In this document: positions 1-6,287 of the stretch, in pieces
How the letters are laid out: the number at the start of each line of letters is the position of its first letter
Numbering within the stretch: the first letter of the stretch is position 1
Assembly (NCBI GenBank): GCA_963991145.1
Contig: CAXDOZ010000116.1
Span: 1-7,391 of the forward strand
Source: CAXDOZ01 sp963991145
GTDB lineage: Bacteria > Bacteroidota > Bacteroidia > Chitinophagales > JABDMM01
Direction of reading: 5' to 3'
DNA: 7,391 nucleotides
Notes under the pieces: generated by a model
Database searches by the model: none
Seen by the model: only the letters and a program-made list of their open reading frames with translations
Told to the model about the DNA's origin: nothing
Program-made: the position numbers and the translations under genes

Positions 1-1913
1 ATGGTAATATCGTTTACGCTGCCGCTACTACTACAGCAGGTTGCCTGGAAGGTATTTACAGAACTCAGGATGGTGGTCAAACCTGGGATAAGGTTGTTCC
101 TGCAACTTCTTCTGCTAATGATGTTTTTGCTCAGGGAGCACGTTGTCAGGGTGACTTTGACAATACTATTGCTGTAATGCCAGATGATCCAGATAAGATC
201 TATGTTGGTGGAATTCAGTTCTTCTCTTGGGGAGATCCAGCAACAGGTGGAGCAGGATGGAAGCAATCAGCCAGTTTGAACGGTGGAGCAGCAAATCCTC
301 AATACATCCACGCTGATAAGCATGCGATTGCATGGGATGAGAATAATCCAGACATCATGTATGTTGGAAGCGATGGGGGAGTTAATAAAACCACCAATGC
401 TAAATCTGCATTCCCATTCCCCGATTATTCTATCAGAAATCGCGATTATTTAACTACCCAGTTCTATGATATCTCTGTAGGCTTGAGTGGTAGCATTATG
501 GGAGGAACTCAGGATAATGGGACACAGCTGATCGATGCTAAAGGAAATACTTCAAAAGCTGCTACTCAGGTTAAAGGTGGTGATGGTGGATATAGCGCGA
601 TCTCTCATATCAATCCAAACTTCATGATCGCCTCTTCTCAATACGCGACTTTTGAGCGTTCAGGTAACGGAGGACAATCTTTCTCTGGTTTTTATGATGC
701 TAAGATCGATCCTAATGGAAACTATACTGACTGGGATGGAAGCGATGCCCCATTCATTGCTGTGGGTCTTTTAGTAGAATCAACTACAGCCATTAACAAC
801 AGAGACTCTGTAAGCTTTACAGCTGATAGAAATTATGTTGTTGGTGAAACAATCACCCTTCGTTCTAAAACGTTCAACTATGCTTTTGAAGTGACCTTGA
901 CCCAGAATCTCACTTCCGGCCAAACTTACAGATTCGTTGACCAGGTAATTTCACACTTCTACATGGCTAAGAACAGCCAGCTTTGGTATACTCCTGATGC
1001 TCTTAACCTTAGCGTTCAACCACAGTGGTATAGAGTTAATGGAATTAGCGGTACTCCTTACTCAATATCAGCATCAGAAGATGGAGATATCGTTTATGTT
1101 GGAACATCGAGTGGAAGATTATACAGAATTGAGGGAATGACTAGTGCTACATTGAATTACCCTCCAGGGTCTCAGCAATCTACAGTTAGCGTAACTCCTC
1201 AACAAGTATTGAGTGGAGTTGCCCAAATAGTTGGAGTTGCAGTAGATCAAAATGATTCAGATCACATTGTTGCAACAACAGGAAACTATGGTGGGTCCAA
1301 TAAAGTTTATCGCTCTACAAACGGTACAACATTCACGTCTATCCAAAATAACCTTCCGGTTATGCCTGTATTTGACGTAGTGATTGACTATGACAATAGA
1401 GACAATTATATTCTGGGAACTGATTTAGGAATCTGGACAAGTGATGATGCTGGTCAAACCTGGACTGAGTCAAACAACGGCGGTGGTATTTGCCGTACTC
1501 CGGTATTCCGTGTTCTTCAAGAGCCTCTTTACAATGATGGATGTCAGGTGATCTATGCTGGTACCCATGGAAAAGGTATGTTCAGATCAACTACTCTTAC
1601 ACCTGCCGGATGTAATCTTCAAACTAGCATTGAAACTCCTGGTATTGGAAGCGAAGTGGACTTCAAGATCTTCCCGAACCCAGTTGTAGATTACGCTCAG
1701 ATCAATTTCATTCTTGACGATAATGCAGACATCATCGTGAATGTGTTTGATGTAACTGGTAGAATGGTACAAAGTGATGAGTTCAACGGAAGAGCTCTGG
1801 GTGAAACTGCAGTAACAATTAATATGCAGGATCTACCACGTGGTAACTACATTATTAATGTTGCTACTACTACTGGATTATTTGATAGCAAAGTGGTTAC
1901 ATTATCTAAGTAA
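1..1913 (+). CDS. Secreted Asp-box beta-propeller protein with T9SS C-terminal sorting domain (5' end outside window)
   Basis: The reading frame is already open at base 3 and stays open to TAA at 1911-1913, so the true start and signal peptide lie upstream; the ATG at 177 is internal. 636 residues are visible. Two good Asp-box motifs (S/T-x-D-x-G-x-T-W), TQDGGQTW at 63-86 and SDDAGQTW at 1440-1463, plus degenerate copies at 660-683 and about 1314-1334, recur with YVG/YAG strand motifs. This is the pattern of sialidase/sortilin-like beta-propellers. Asp boxes are structural and do not prove sialidase activity; I see no catalytic signature. From about 1662 to the stop, FKIFPNPVVDYAQINF, a DVTGRMV motif and a LPRGNYIINV motif form a type A T9SS sorting domain, which directs passage across the outer membrane and is normally removed as the protein is anchored or released. 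A non-propeller stretch near 780-950 looks inserted. Its substrate or partner is unknown. A terminator follows 20 bases after the stop. Confidence 0.9.
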   Translation, partial: GNIVYAAATTTAGCLEGIYRTQDGGQTWDKVVPATSSANDVFAQGARCQGDFDNTIAVMPDDPDKIYVGGIQFFSWGDPATGGAGWKQSASLNGGAANPQYIHADKHAIAWDENNPDIMYVGSDGGVNKTTNAKSAFPFPDYSIRNRDYLTTQFYDISVGLSGSIMGGTQDNGTQLIDAKGNTSKAATQVKGGDGGYSAISHINPNFMIASSQYATFERSGNGGQSFSGFYDAKIDPNGNYTDWDGSDAPFIAVGLLVESTTAINNRDSVSFTADRNYVVGETITLRSKTFNYAFEVTLTQNLTSGQTYRFVDQVISHFYMAKNSQLWYTPDALNLSVQPQWYRVNGISGTPYSISASEDGDIVYVGTSSGRLYRIEGMTSATLNYPPGSQQSTVSVTPQQVLSGVAQIVGVAVDQNDSDHIVATTGNYGGSNKVYRSTNGTTFTSIQNNLPVMPVFDVVIDYDNRDNYILGTDLGIWTSDDAGQTWTESNNGGGICRTPVFRVLQEPLYNDGCQVIYAGTHGKGMFRSTTLTPAGCNLQTSIETPGIGSEVDFKIFPNPVVDYAQINFILDDNADIIVNVFDVTGRMVQSDEFNGRALGETAVTINMQDLPRGNYIINVATTTGLFDSKVVTLSK

Positions 1914-1932
1914 TCATTGAGAAATAAAAATC

Positions 1933-1963
1933 AAAGGCGGCCTTATTGGTCGTCTTTTTTTTT
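1933..1963 (+). terminator. Intrinsic terminator after the propeller gene
   Basis: Ten-base stem AAAGGCGGCC (1933-1942) pairs with GGTCGTCTTT (1948-1957) through eight Watson-Crick and two G-U pairs, with the five-base loop TTATT. It runs into nine consecutive T (1955-1963). It lies 20 bases after the stop of the upstream gene and should end its transcript. Confidence 0.85.
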
Positions 1964-1968
1964 GCCCT

Positions 1969-2246
1969 ATTGATAAGAAACTAAGCTCTCTAAGAGTCTC
2001 CTCTCTGGTTTATCTGGCTTTTATTATCGTCTTCACTGTAGTTATTGAGAATCACTTTCAAGTGGAAAGGGTTGGGGAAGGCCTGGTCTTTTCTCTCTTT
2101 CTTAATTTGGACTAGGAACCCTTGCCATAGAAGTATTTAGACAATTGTGTTTTAGCGAATTTCCAATTGCATGGAAGGTTTTTGGCTGGATTGGTTTTGC
2201 TATTCTAATCCTGGCAATCTATGTCTGGCTCAAACTCGCATTTTAA
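1969..2246 (+). pseudogene. Remnant of a small three-helix membrane protein (frameshifted, no ATG)
   Basis: Two adjacent frames together read like one small membrane protein. Frame A runs from ATT at 1969 (would-be MDKKLSSLRV...) through a hydrophobic segment LVYLAFIIVFTVVI to a TAG at 2113-2115. Frame B is open from 2106 (after a TAA at 2103-2105) and contains a second hydrophobic part and a third, WIGFAILILAIYVWLKLAF, ending at TAA 2244-2246. The switch must fall between about 2106 and 2113. The whole span is 278 bases, one short of 93 codons, so a single lost base would explain it. There is no ATG; ATT stands where one would be natural. No slippery heptamer for programmed -1 shifting fits in the overlap. 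The unit begins five bases after a terminator and has no visible promoter. I do not recognise the family. Chance open frames are the main alternative, since each half is only about 47 codons. Confidence 0.4.
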
Positions 2247-2257
2247 CTCTGCTTTAG

Positions 2258-2782
2258 CTATCCTGCCACACTTCTTTGCAAGTCCTCGATCCTTCCATTT
2301 GATATTCTGAATTGATAGATGATCGAGGATTCACTGCAGCTATCCAACTCAATGTCATAGGAATTAAAGACATGGATCTCGAATAAGCACTCCTCTGAGG
2401 AGAATGAAATTGAGATGAAATCTTCACAAGAATCTGTGCCTGACTTACTGCATGGAAATGGTCCAAAGGAGTACTCCTGCTGATAAAAATTGTGTGCCTT
2501 GAAAGAATCTAGATTCAGACTGGCGAGAATCGAATCAAGGTATAGGGGAGTAAGATCATCAACGATATGGGGGAGGGTTTGACTTACTTGGTTTAGGCGT
2601 CCTGCTATTGAGTCAAGCTGGTGAAAGAAATCAGCCCGTAGGGCTTGTTCTTTTAGACCTAGGATGGCTTTGTGGTTACAACCGACAATTTCCCTGGCTT
2701 TAGGTTTTTCTTGTGCAGAAAGAAAAAATGGAGATAGAATACATAGAACTGTACTCCGAATAAAGATTGAGGAGAGTTTCAT
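2258..2782 (-). CDS. Small secreted protein of unknown function, five cysteines in the mature part
   Basis: I do not recognise this protein. I start it at ATG 2782-2780 (174 residues, MKLSSIFIRS...). A TTG two codons upstream (2788) could extend it, but the ATG gives a standard signal peptide: KL, hydrophobic core, then LSA followed by QEK at residues 21-26, so cleavage after Ala23 is likely. The cysteine at position 14 is inside the hydrophobic core and does not form a lipobox. The mature part has a mostly helical-looking first half (residues 25-100) and a second half with Cys111, 119, 132 and 149. With Cys35 this makes five cysteines, so disulphides are possible but one would be left unpaired. 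There is no T9SS tail, so a periplasmic location is the simplest inference. The gene stands alone: a terminator for the upstream gene lies 48 bases before it, and it converges on the pseudogene remnant. No clear terminator follows it. Confidence 0.7.
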   Translation of the reverse strand: MKLSSIFIRSTVLCILSPFFLSAQEKPKAREIVGCNHKAILGLKEQALRADFFHQLDSIAGRLNQVSQTLPHIVDDLTPLYLDSILASLNLDSFKAHNFYQQEYSFGPFPCSKSGTDSCEDFISISFSSEECLFEIHVFNSYDIELDSCSESSIIYQFRISNGRIEDLQRSVAG

Positions 2783-2829
2783 CTTCAATGAGGTATTCTG
2801 ATCTCAAGATAAAACTGACTATTGGGCAT

Positions 2830-2863
2830 AAAAAAACCCCGACAAGGCAAGTGCCTGTCGGGG
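2830..2863 (-). terminator. Intrinsic terminator of the 652-residue T9SS cargo gene
   Basis: Read on the minus strand, CCCCGACA (2863-2856) and TGTCGGGG (2844-2837) pair perfectly. The stem continues with GGC/GCC after one bulged T, capped by a four-base loop. Seven T follow (2836-2830). It lies 23 bases past the stop at 2887 and separates this gene from the next one at 2782. Confidence 0.93.
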
Positions 2864-2886
2864 CTATAGAATTTATCTAAAGAAGA

Positions 2887-4845
2887 TTACTTGCTGATCT
2901 GAACTTTGCTAGTAGCTTCTTTATCACCGCTTACAAGGCGTACAAGGTAGATACCTTCGCTGTAGTCAGCTAGTGATACAGATTTAACATAGTTAGAAGA
3001 GCTAGTCTCAACGTCTGCAAATACAACTCTTCCAGTAAGATCCATGATTGAAATCGATAGATCATCAGTTAGACCTTCTACTTCGATGTTAATTACATCA
3101 GTAGCTGGGTTAGGGAAGATGTTGATGTTAGCTGCAAATAGTACGTCTTCGATTCCAACGCCAGCACAAGCCGGGTCAGTTGAAGGAAGAACAGTAACTG
3201 TTTGTGGGTTTCCGTCTACAACACATCCAGCGCTATCTCCAGATAGTTGAACTGAGTAGTTTCCTGGAGCAGCCCAGGTGTAAGTAGCATCAGTTCCGAA
3301 ACGAAGATCTCCGTTGTTGAAGTTCCATGTCCATGTCCATCCAGCTGTGTTAGTTGAAGCGTTTGAGTAAGTCTGTGCAGCTCCAGCACAAGCAGGAGTA
3401 GGAGGGTTGAAGTTTACTGACTGATTTACACCAGGGTAAGAAACGATCACCTGATCGTTATCTGAACATCCAGCAGTGTTAGTTACAGTAACAGTGTAGT
3501 TACCAGCTGAAACTCCAGTATTAGCAAAACCGTTAGTTCCATCGCTCCAAGTGTAAGTTACACCTACAAGGTCACCTTGAGCTGTTGCAACAAGGTTAGC
3601 AGTAGTTCCACATGGGATCTGCTGATCAGCACCAGCGTTAACCTCGATATGGTTAGAAGTAATTTGAATAGAGCTAGTAGCAGTATCACCACCGTCGATA
3701 ACTCTTACAGTCAATACATCAGAAGCAGTTCCGATAGTGTACTGAGGGTTAGCGATGTTAGTAGCAGAGATATTACCGTTTACAGCTCCACTCCATAGGT
3801 AAGTAGGAGTTCCGCTTGCACCAACAACGTTAGCGTTAAGCTGAACTGGAGTACCCTGGCAACCAGAAGTAACATCAGCAGCAGCAGTAACATTCAATTC
3901 AACTGAAGCAGTAAGAATTGGATTGATGATAAGGTTCTGCATGAAGTATGCTTCACAACCACCCGGAGTTGGGTTGTTGTCATTATCACAATCGAAGAAT
4001 ACGTTTGGAGTGAAAGTCTCGAAAGTGTTTGTTACATAACGTCCAATTGAGTTCTCACCGAAACGAGTTTGGATAGTTGTTGGCTCAGCTACACATGCAG
4101 CAGCACAGTCATCACGGAAACCAGTGTAACAATAGAATGGATCATTCAATGGACCGTAGTAGTCAAGCTGAACAGCAAATTGCTGGTTAGTATTAAGCGC
4201 AAGACCAACTGGTGCACTGTAAGTAGCAAGAGAGATAGTACCTGGAGTAGCACCAGGACCTGTCAAACTTGTATCAGTAATGATAGTATCACGCCATAGA
4301 ATAGTAGCGCTCAATCCACCTGAATCAGCATTCAATGTTGTAAGGTCGTCACCGTCAAGGATAGTAATGATAAGGGTATCATTTGTTCCAGTGTTGTTGA
4401 TGTGACCATAAACGAAGTTCAAAGAATCGATAGTTACCTGAGTAGTAGCCCATGGGTAGCTATCAAATGGGAAAGTTGGGTTAGATACGTAGTCGATAAG
4501 TGTATCATACGTTTGGATAGCCCAACGAAGAACTCTAGTTGAGTCCTGATCGAATCTGCGGTTTACACGAATGATAACGCGATCGTAGTCAAGAGCATTA
4601 ACGTTTGCGTAAGTAGCTTCAACACCATCATAATCAAGTGGGAAGGTAACAGAGATTGCTCTTCCGTTAGTTGATTTGTTGTTGTCGTAATTTCTGTGGA
4701 ATTGCTCTAATACAGCCTCGGCGTTTTCAGGCACAGGTCCGAAGTCAGCAACGGACGCTTTTTGCATTGGCAAGTTCATGAAAGTCTGAGCTTGCGCACC
4801 GAACATTAGACCAACGCCAAGAACGAGTAGAAGTAACCTTTTCAT
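2887..4845 (-). CDS. Large secreted protein with three Ig/PKD-like domains and T9SS sorting domain
   Basis: 652 residues, complete. Residues 1-20 form a signal peptide (MKRLLLLVLG core, AQA before the likely cut), so export is by Sec. Residues 21-314 are an N-terminal region I do not recognise, rich in beta-type sequence, with five cysteines (239, 247, 251, 286, 297) and an Asp/Asn-rich stretch DCDNDNNP that could bind calcium. Three Ig/PKD-like domains follow at about 315-399, 400-470 (TYTWSDG, GNYTVTVTN) and 478-552 (WTWNFNNG, APGNYSVQL), the last most PKD-like. Residues 574-652 form a type A T9SS tail (INIFPNPATDVINIEV, MDLTGRVV, YSEGIYLVRL). The protein is therefore expected at the cell surface or outside the cell; its ligand or activity is unknown, and no protease or glycosidase motif is visible. 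Codon choice is strongly skewed to AAC, ATC, TAC, GTT, GCT and ACT, which suggests high expression. The start has an A/T-rich leader with no Shine-Dalgarno. It has its own terminator and likely its own promoter. Confidence 0.9.
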   Translation of the reverse strand: MKRLLLLVLGVGLMFGAQAQTFMNLPMQKASVADFGPVPENAEAVLEQFHRNYDNNKSTNGRAISVTFPLDYDGVEATYANVNALDYDRVIIRVNRRFDQDSTRVLRWAIQTYDTLIDYVSNPTFPFDSYPWATTQVTIDSLNFVYGHINNTGTNDTLIITILDGDDLTTLNADSGGLSATILWRDTIITDTSLTGPGATPGTISLATYSAPVGLALNTNQQFAVQLDYYGPLNDPFYCYTGFRDDCAAACVAEPTTIQTRFGENSIGRYVTNTFETFTPNVFFDCDNDNNPTPGGCEAYFMQNLIINPILTASVELNVTAAADVTSGCQGTPVQLNANVVGASGTPTYLWSGAVNGNISATNIANPQYTIGTASDVLTVRVIDGGDTATSSIQITSNHIEVNAGADQQIPCGTTANLVATAQGDLVGVTYTWSDGTNGFANTGVSAGNYTVTVTNTAGCSDNDQVIVSYPGVNQSVNFNPPTPACAGAAQTYSNASTNTAGWTWTWNFNNGDLRFGTDATYTWAAPGNYSVQLSGDSAGCVVDGNPQTVTVLPSTDPACAGVGIEDVLFAANINIFPNPATDVINIEVEGLTDDLSISIMDLTGRVVFADVETSSSNYVKSVSLADYSEGIYLVRLVSGDKEATSKVQISK

Positions 4846-4900
4846 AAATAAACAGTTTTTGGTAATAGATTTTTAGCGTTAAGTGATTTTATCGAATTGG

Positions 4901-4932
4901 TAAATTTAGCAAAACTTGATACCAATAACAAA
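4901..4932 (-). promoter_or_regulatory. Candidate Bacteroidota-type promoter for the 652-residue cargo gene
   Basis: On the minus strand TTTG (4932-4929) is followed after 20 bases by TAAATTTA (4908-4901), a seven-of-eight match to the TAnnTTTG -7 element of Bacteroidota primary sigma promoters. Initiation near 4894 would give a leader of about 50 bases. The spacing fits; the last base of the element does not. This is a motif match only. Confidence 0.4.
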
Positions 4933-4994
4933 GGTGAATTCGTTGGCATTTGTTGCCCTGTCGCTTAATGGACAAGCGCTTTGATTGCTAATTT

Positions 4995-5570
4995 TCAAAT
5001 GTCTTCACCTTTATTGAAACAGTATCTGCAACGAGGCTCATAACTCTCCTTTTCTCCCAGAAGGATCTTGCCTTCTCCCGAAACCTTGCGGTATGAGTGT
5101 AATGCGTTGTCTCCGCAGTGAACACAGATGGCGTGAACCTTTGTTACAAATTCGGCCATTGCCATTATAGATGGCATAGGCTCAAAGGGATTTCCCTGAA
5201 AGTCCATATCGAGTCCAGCAACTATTACTCTGGCACCATTATTTGCTAATTTTTGACATACATGTGGCAATTGATCATCAAAAAATTGGGCCTCATCTAT
5301 TCCAATGACTTCAATTCCCTGGGCAAGTAATAGAATGTTTTCAGAGCTACTGACAGGAGTGGAGGGGATTTTCCTTGAGTCGTGAGAGACAACATCATTC
5401 GCATCGTATCTCGTATCGATGATGGGTTTGAAGATCTCTACTTTCTTATTCGCGAAGATTGCCCTCCGCATTCTTCTTATCAACTCTTCCGTTTTACCAG
5501 AAAACATAGAACCACAAACGACCTCGATCCAACCTCTTTTTTGGTTCTTTATTTGTGATTCAATAAACAT
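4995..5570 (-). CDS. tdk: Thymidine kinase (type II, TK1-like)
   Basis: 191 residues, the usual length of this family. The enzyme phosphorylates thymidine with ATP to give dTMP in pyrimidine salvage, in the cytoplasm. The P-loop GSMFSGKT is at residues 20-27. The DEAQFF segment at 92-97 supplies Asp92 of the Walker B position and Glu93, the expected catalytic base. Two CxxC pairs (Cys149/Cys152 and Cys181/Cys184) form the structural zinc site that marks TK1-type enzymes and holds the lasso domain. The MDFQGNPFEPMP segment at 122-133 is the family's conserved nucleoside-binding region. All key residues are present, so I expect an active enzyme. ATG at 5570-5568 is the only sensible start and has no strong Shine-Dalgarno. 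The gene is divergent from the gene at 5622 across 51 bases. No hairpin with a T-run follows it before the next gene's leader, so its transcript end is unclear. Confidence 0.97.
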   Translation of the reverse strand: MFIESQIKNQKRGWIEVVCGSMFSGKTEELIRRMRRAIFANKKVEIFKPIIDTRYDANDVVSHDSRKIPSTPVSSSENILLLAQGIEVIGIDEAQFFDDQLPHVCQKLANNGARVIVAGLDMDFQGNPFEPMPSIMAMAEFVTKVHAICVHCGDNALHSYRKVSGEGKILLGEKESYEPRCRYCFNKGEDI

Positions 5571-5591
5571 CTGTTCTTCTAAGGAGAATTA

Positions 5592-5599
5592 TAAATTTG
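5592..5599 (+). promoter_or_regulatory. Candidate -7 element (TAAATTTG) for the gene at 5622
   Basis: TAAATTTG is a perfect match to the Bacteroidota -7 consensus TAnnTTTG and ends 22 bases before the ATG at 5622, in the 51-base gap divergent from tdk. Initiation near 5606 would give a leader of about 16 bases. No TTTG element is found at the proper distance upstream (the nearest is 36 bases away), so only half of the promoter is supported. Confidence 0.4.
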
Positions 5600-5621
5600 G
5601 GAACGGCGAATTTAAAGCGGC

Positions 5622-6287
5622 ATGAACAAAAGCAAAAAAGTAATTGAGTTAATTCAAAAAGCCAAGGTCTTTAGTGATCGTATTTTTTCTAATGGGGCCG
5701 TACCGGCCGATATTGAGATCGACCTGTTAAAGCACTATCTGAGATATGCATATGAAGCACTTAGTGATCTGGAACCCAATGGGTCGGGCATAACTGAAGG
5801 TCCAGTCAAGTTAGGCCAGGACGAAAATCCGCCCGTAGGGCGAAAAGAAGAGAAGCCTGAGGAAAAGCCGCAAGAGGTACAACCAACCACTGCTTTTGAA
5901 ATTGAGGAGGTAAAACCACATGAAACTGAAAACAAAGCCGAGGTAGAAAACTCAGGAGAAAGCGAAATTAGGAATGATCGATTTAAGAAGGATACTCCTT
6001 TACTGGGAGAGCAGATCGCCGATAGGGGAGACCTGAGAAAGATCATCGACATAAATAAAAGGTACCTGTATGTACAGGAGCTTTTTGGTGGAGATGAGAC
6101 CCTTTACGAGAAAGCTATCTCTGATCTGAATAAGATGACCGATTATCAGAGAGCAGCAAAATATGCCACTGAGCAATTGGAGAACAGATTTAACTGGAGG
6201 GATCAAAAGAAGTACAGGGATCTATTCTATCGATCTCTTCAAAAGAGATTTGGAGTGGCAAAGTCTAATAATGATGAAGAGTTCTAG
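5622..6287 (+). CDS. Conserved-looking cytoplasmic protein of unknown function, two helical ends and acidic linker
   Basis: 221 residues with no signal peptide or membrane segment. Residues 1-51 look like a helical domain (KKVIELIQKAKVF, LLKHYLRYAYEALSDL). Residues 52-125 form a disordered linker rich in Glu, Lys and Pro. Residues 135-212 form a second helical domain with the segments DLRKIIDINKRYLYVQELF, GGDETLYEKAI and FNWRDQKKYRDLFYRSLQKR. From memory, this C-terminal pattern (INxxxxFxxELFxGD, then FNW and a final KRF) recurs in uncharacterised Bacteroidota proteins; I could not check this by search. No catalytic motif is visible, so an adaptor or structural role is a guess only. The ATG follows a perfect -7 element by 22 bases and has no Shine-Dalgarno at proper spacing. 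Its TAG stop shares CTAG with the stop of the convergent gene at 6284, and no terminator separates them. Confidence 0.85.
   Translation: MNKSKKVIELIQKAKVFSDRIFSNGAVPADIEIDLLKHYLRYAYEALSDLEPNGSGITEGPVKLGQDENPPVGRKEEKPEEKPQEVQPTTAFEIEEVKPHETENKAEVENSGESEIRNDRFKKDTPLLGEQIADRGDLRKIIDINKRYLYVQELFGGDETLYEKAISDLNKMTDYQRAAKYATEQLENRFNWRDQKKYRDLFYRSLQKRFGVAKSNNDEEF

Noticed and set aside
1..177. An ATG at base 1 opens a 58-codon leucine-rich frame ending at 175-177
   Set aside because: It is a shadow of the propeller gene, whose frame (starting at base 3) carries an Asp box through the same bases.
177..179. ATG as the start of the propeller protein
   Set aside because: The same frame is open to the window edge and contains the Asp-box motif TQDGGQTW at 63-86, so this ATG is internal.
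2101..2115. Programmed -1 frameshifting in the small membrane-protein remnant
   Set aside because: No X XXY YYZ heptamer fits the frame between 2103 and 2113, and the lack of an ATG favours a pseudogene.
2254..2466. A 70-codon minus-strand frame overlapping the small secreted gene
   Set aside because: It lies inside a better gene with a signal peptide and has no recognisable protein features.
2783..2829. Possible promoter TATCTTGA for the small secreted gene
   Set aside because: Only six of eight positions match TAnnTTTG and no upstream TTTG sits at proper spacing.
4940..4985. A hairpin near CTTGTC/GACAGG as a terminator for tdk
   Set aside because: The stem is short with a G-U pair and a long loop, and no T-run follows on the minus strand.
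5581..5586. AAGGAG as a Shine-Dalgarno for the gene at 5622
   Set aside because: It lies about 36 bases before the ATG, too far, and upstream of the likely transcription start.
5735..6052. A 105-codon serine-rich minus-strand frame
   Set aside because: It is the antisense of the Glu/Lys/Pro-rich linker of the gene at 5622 and shows no features of its own.
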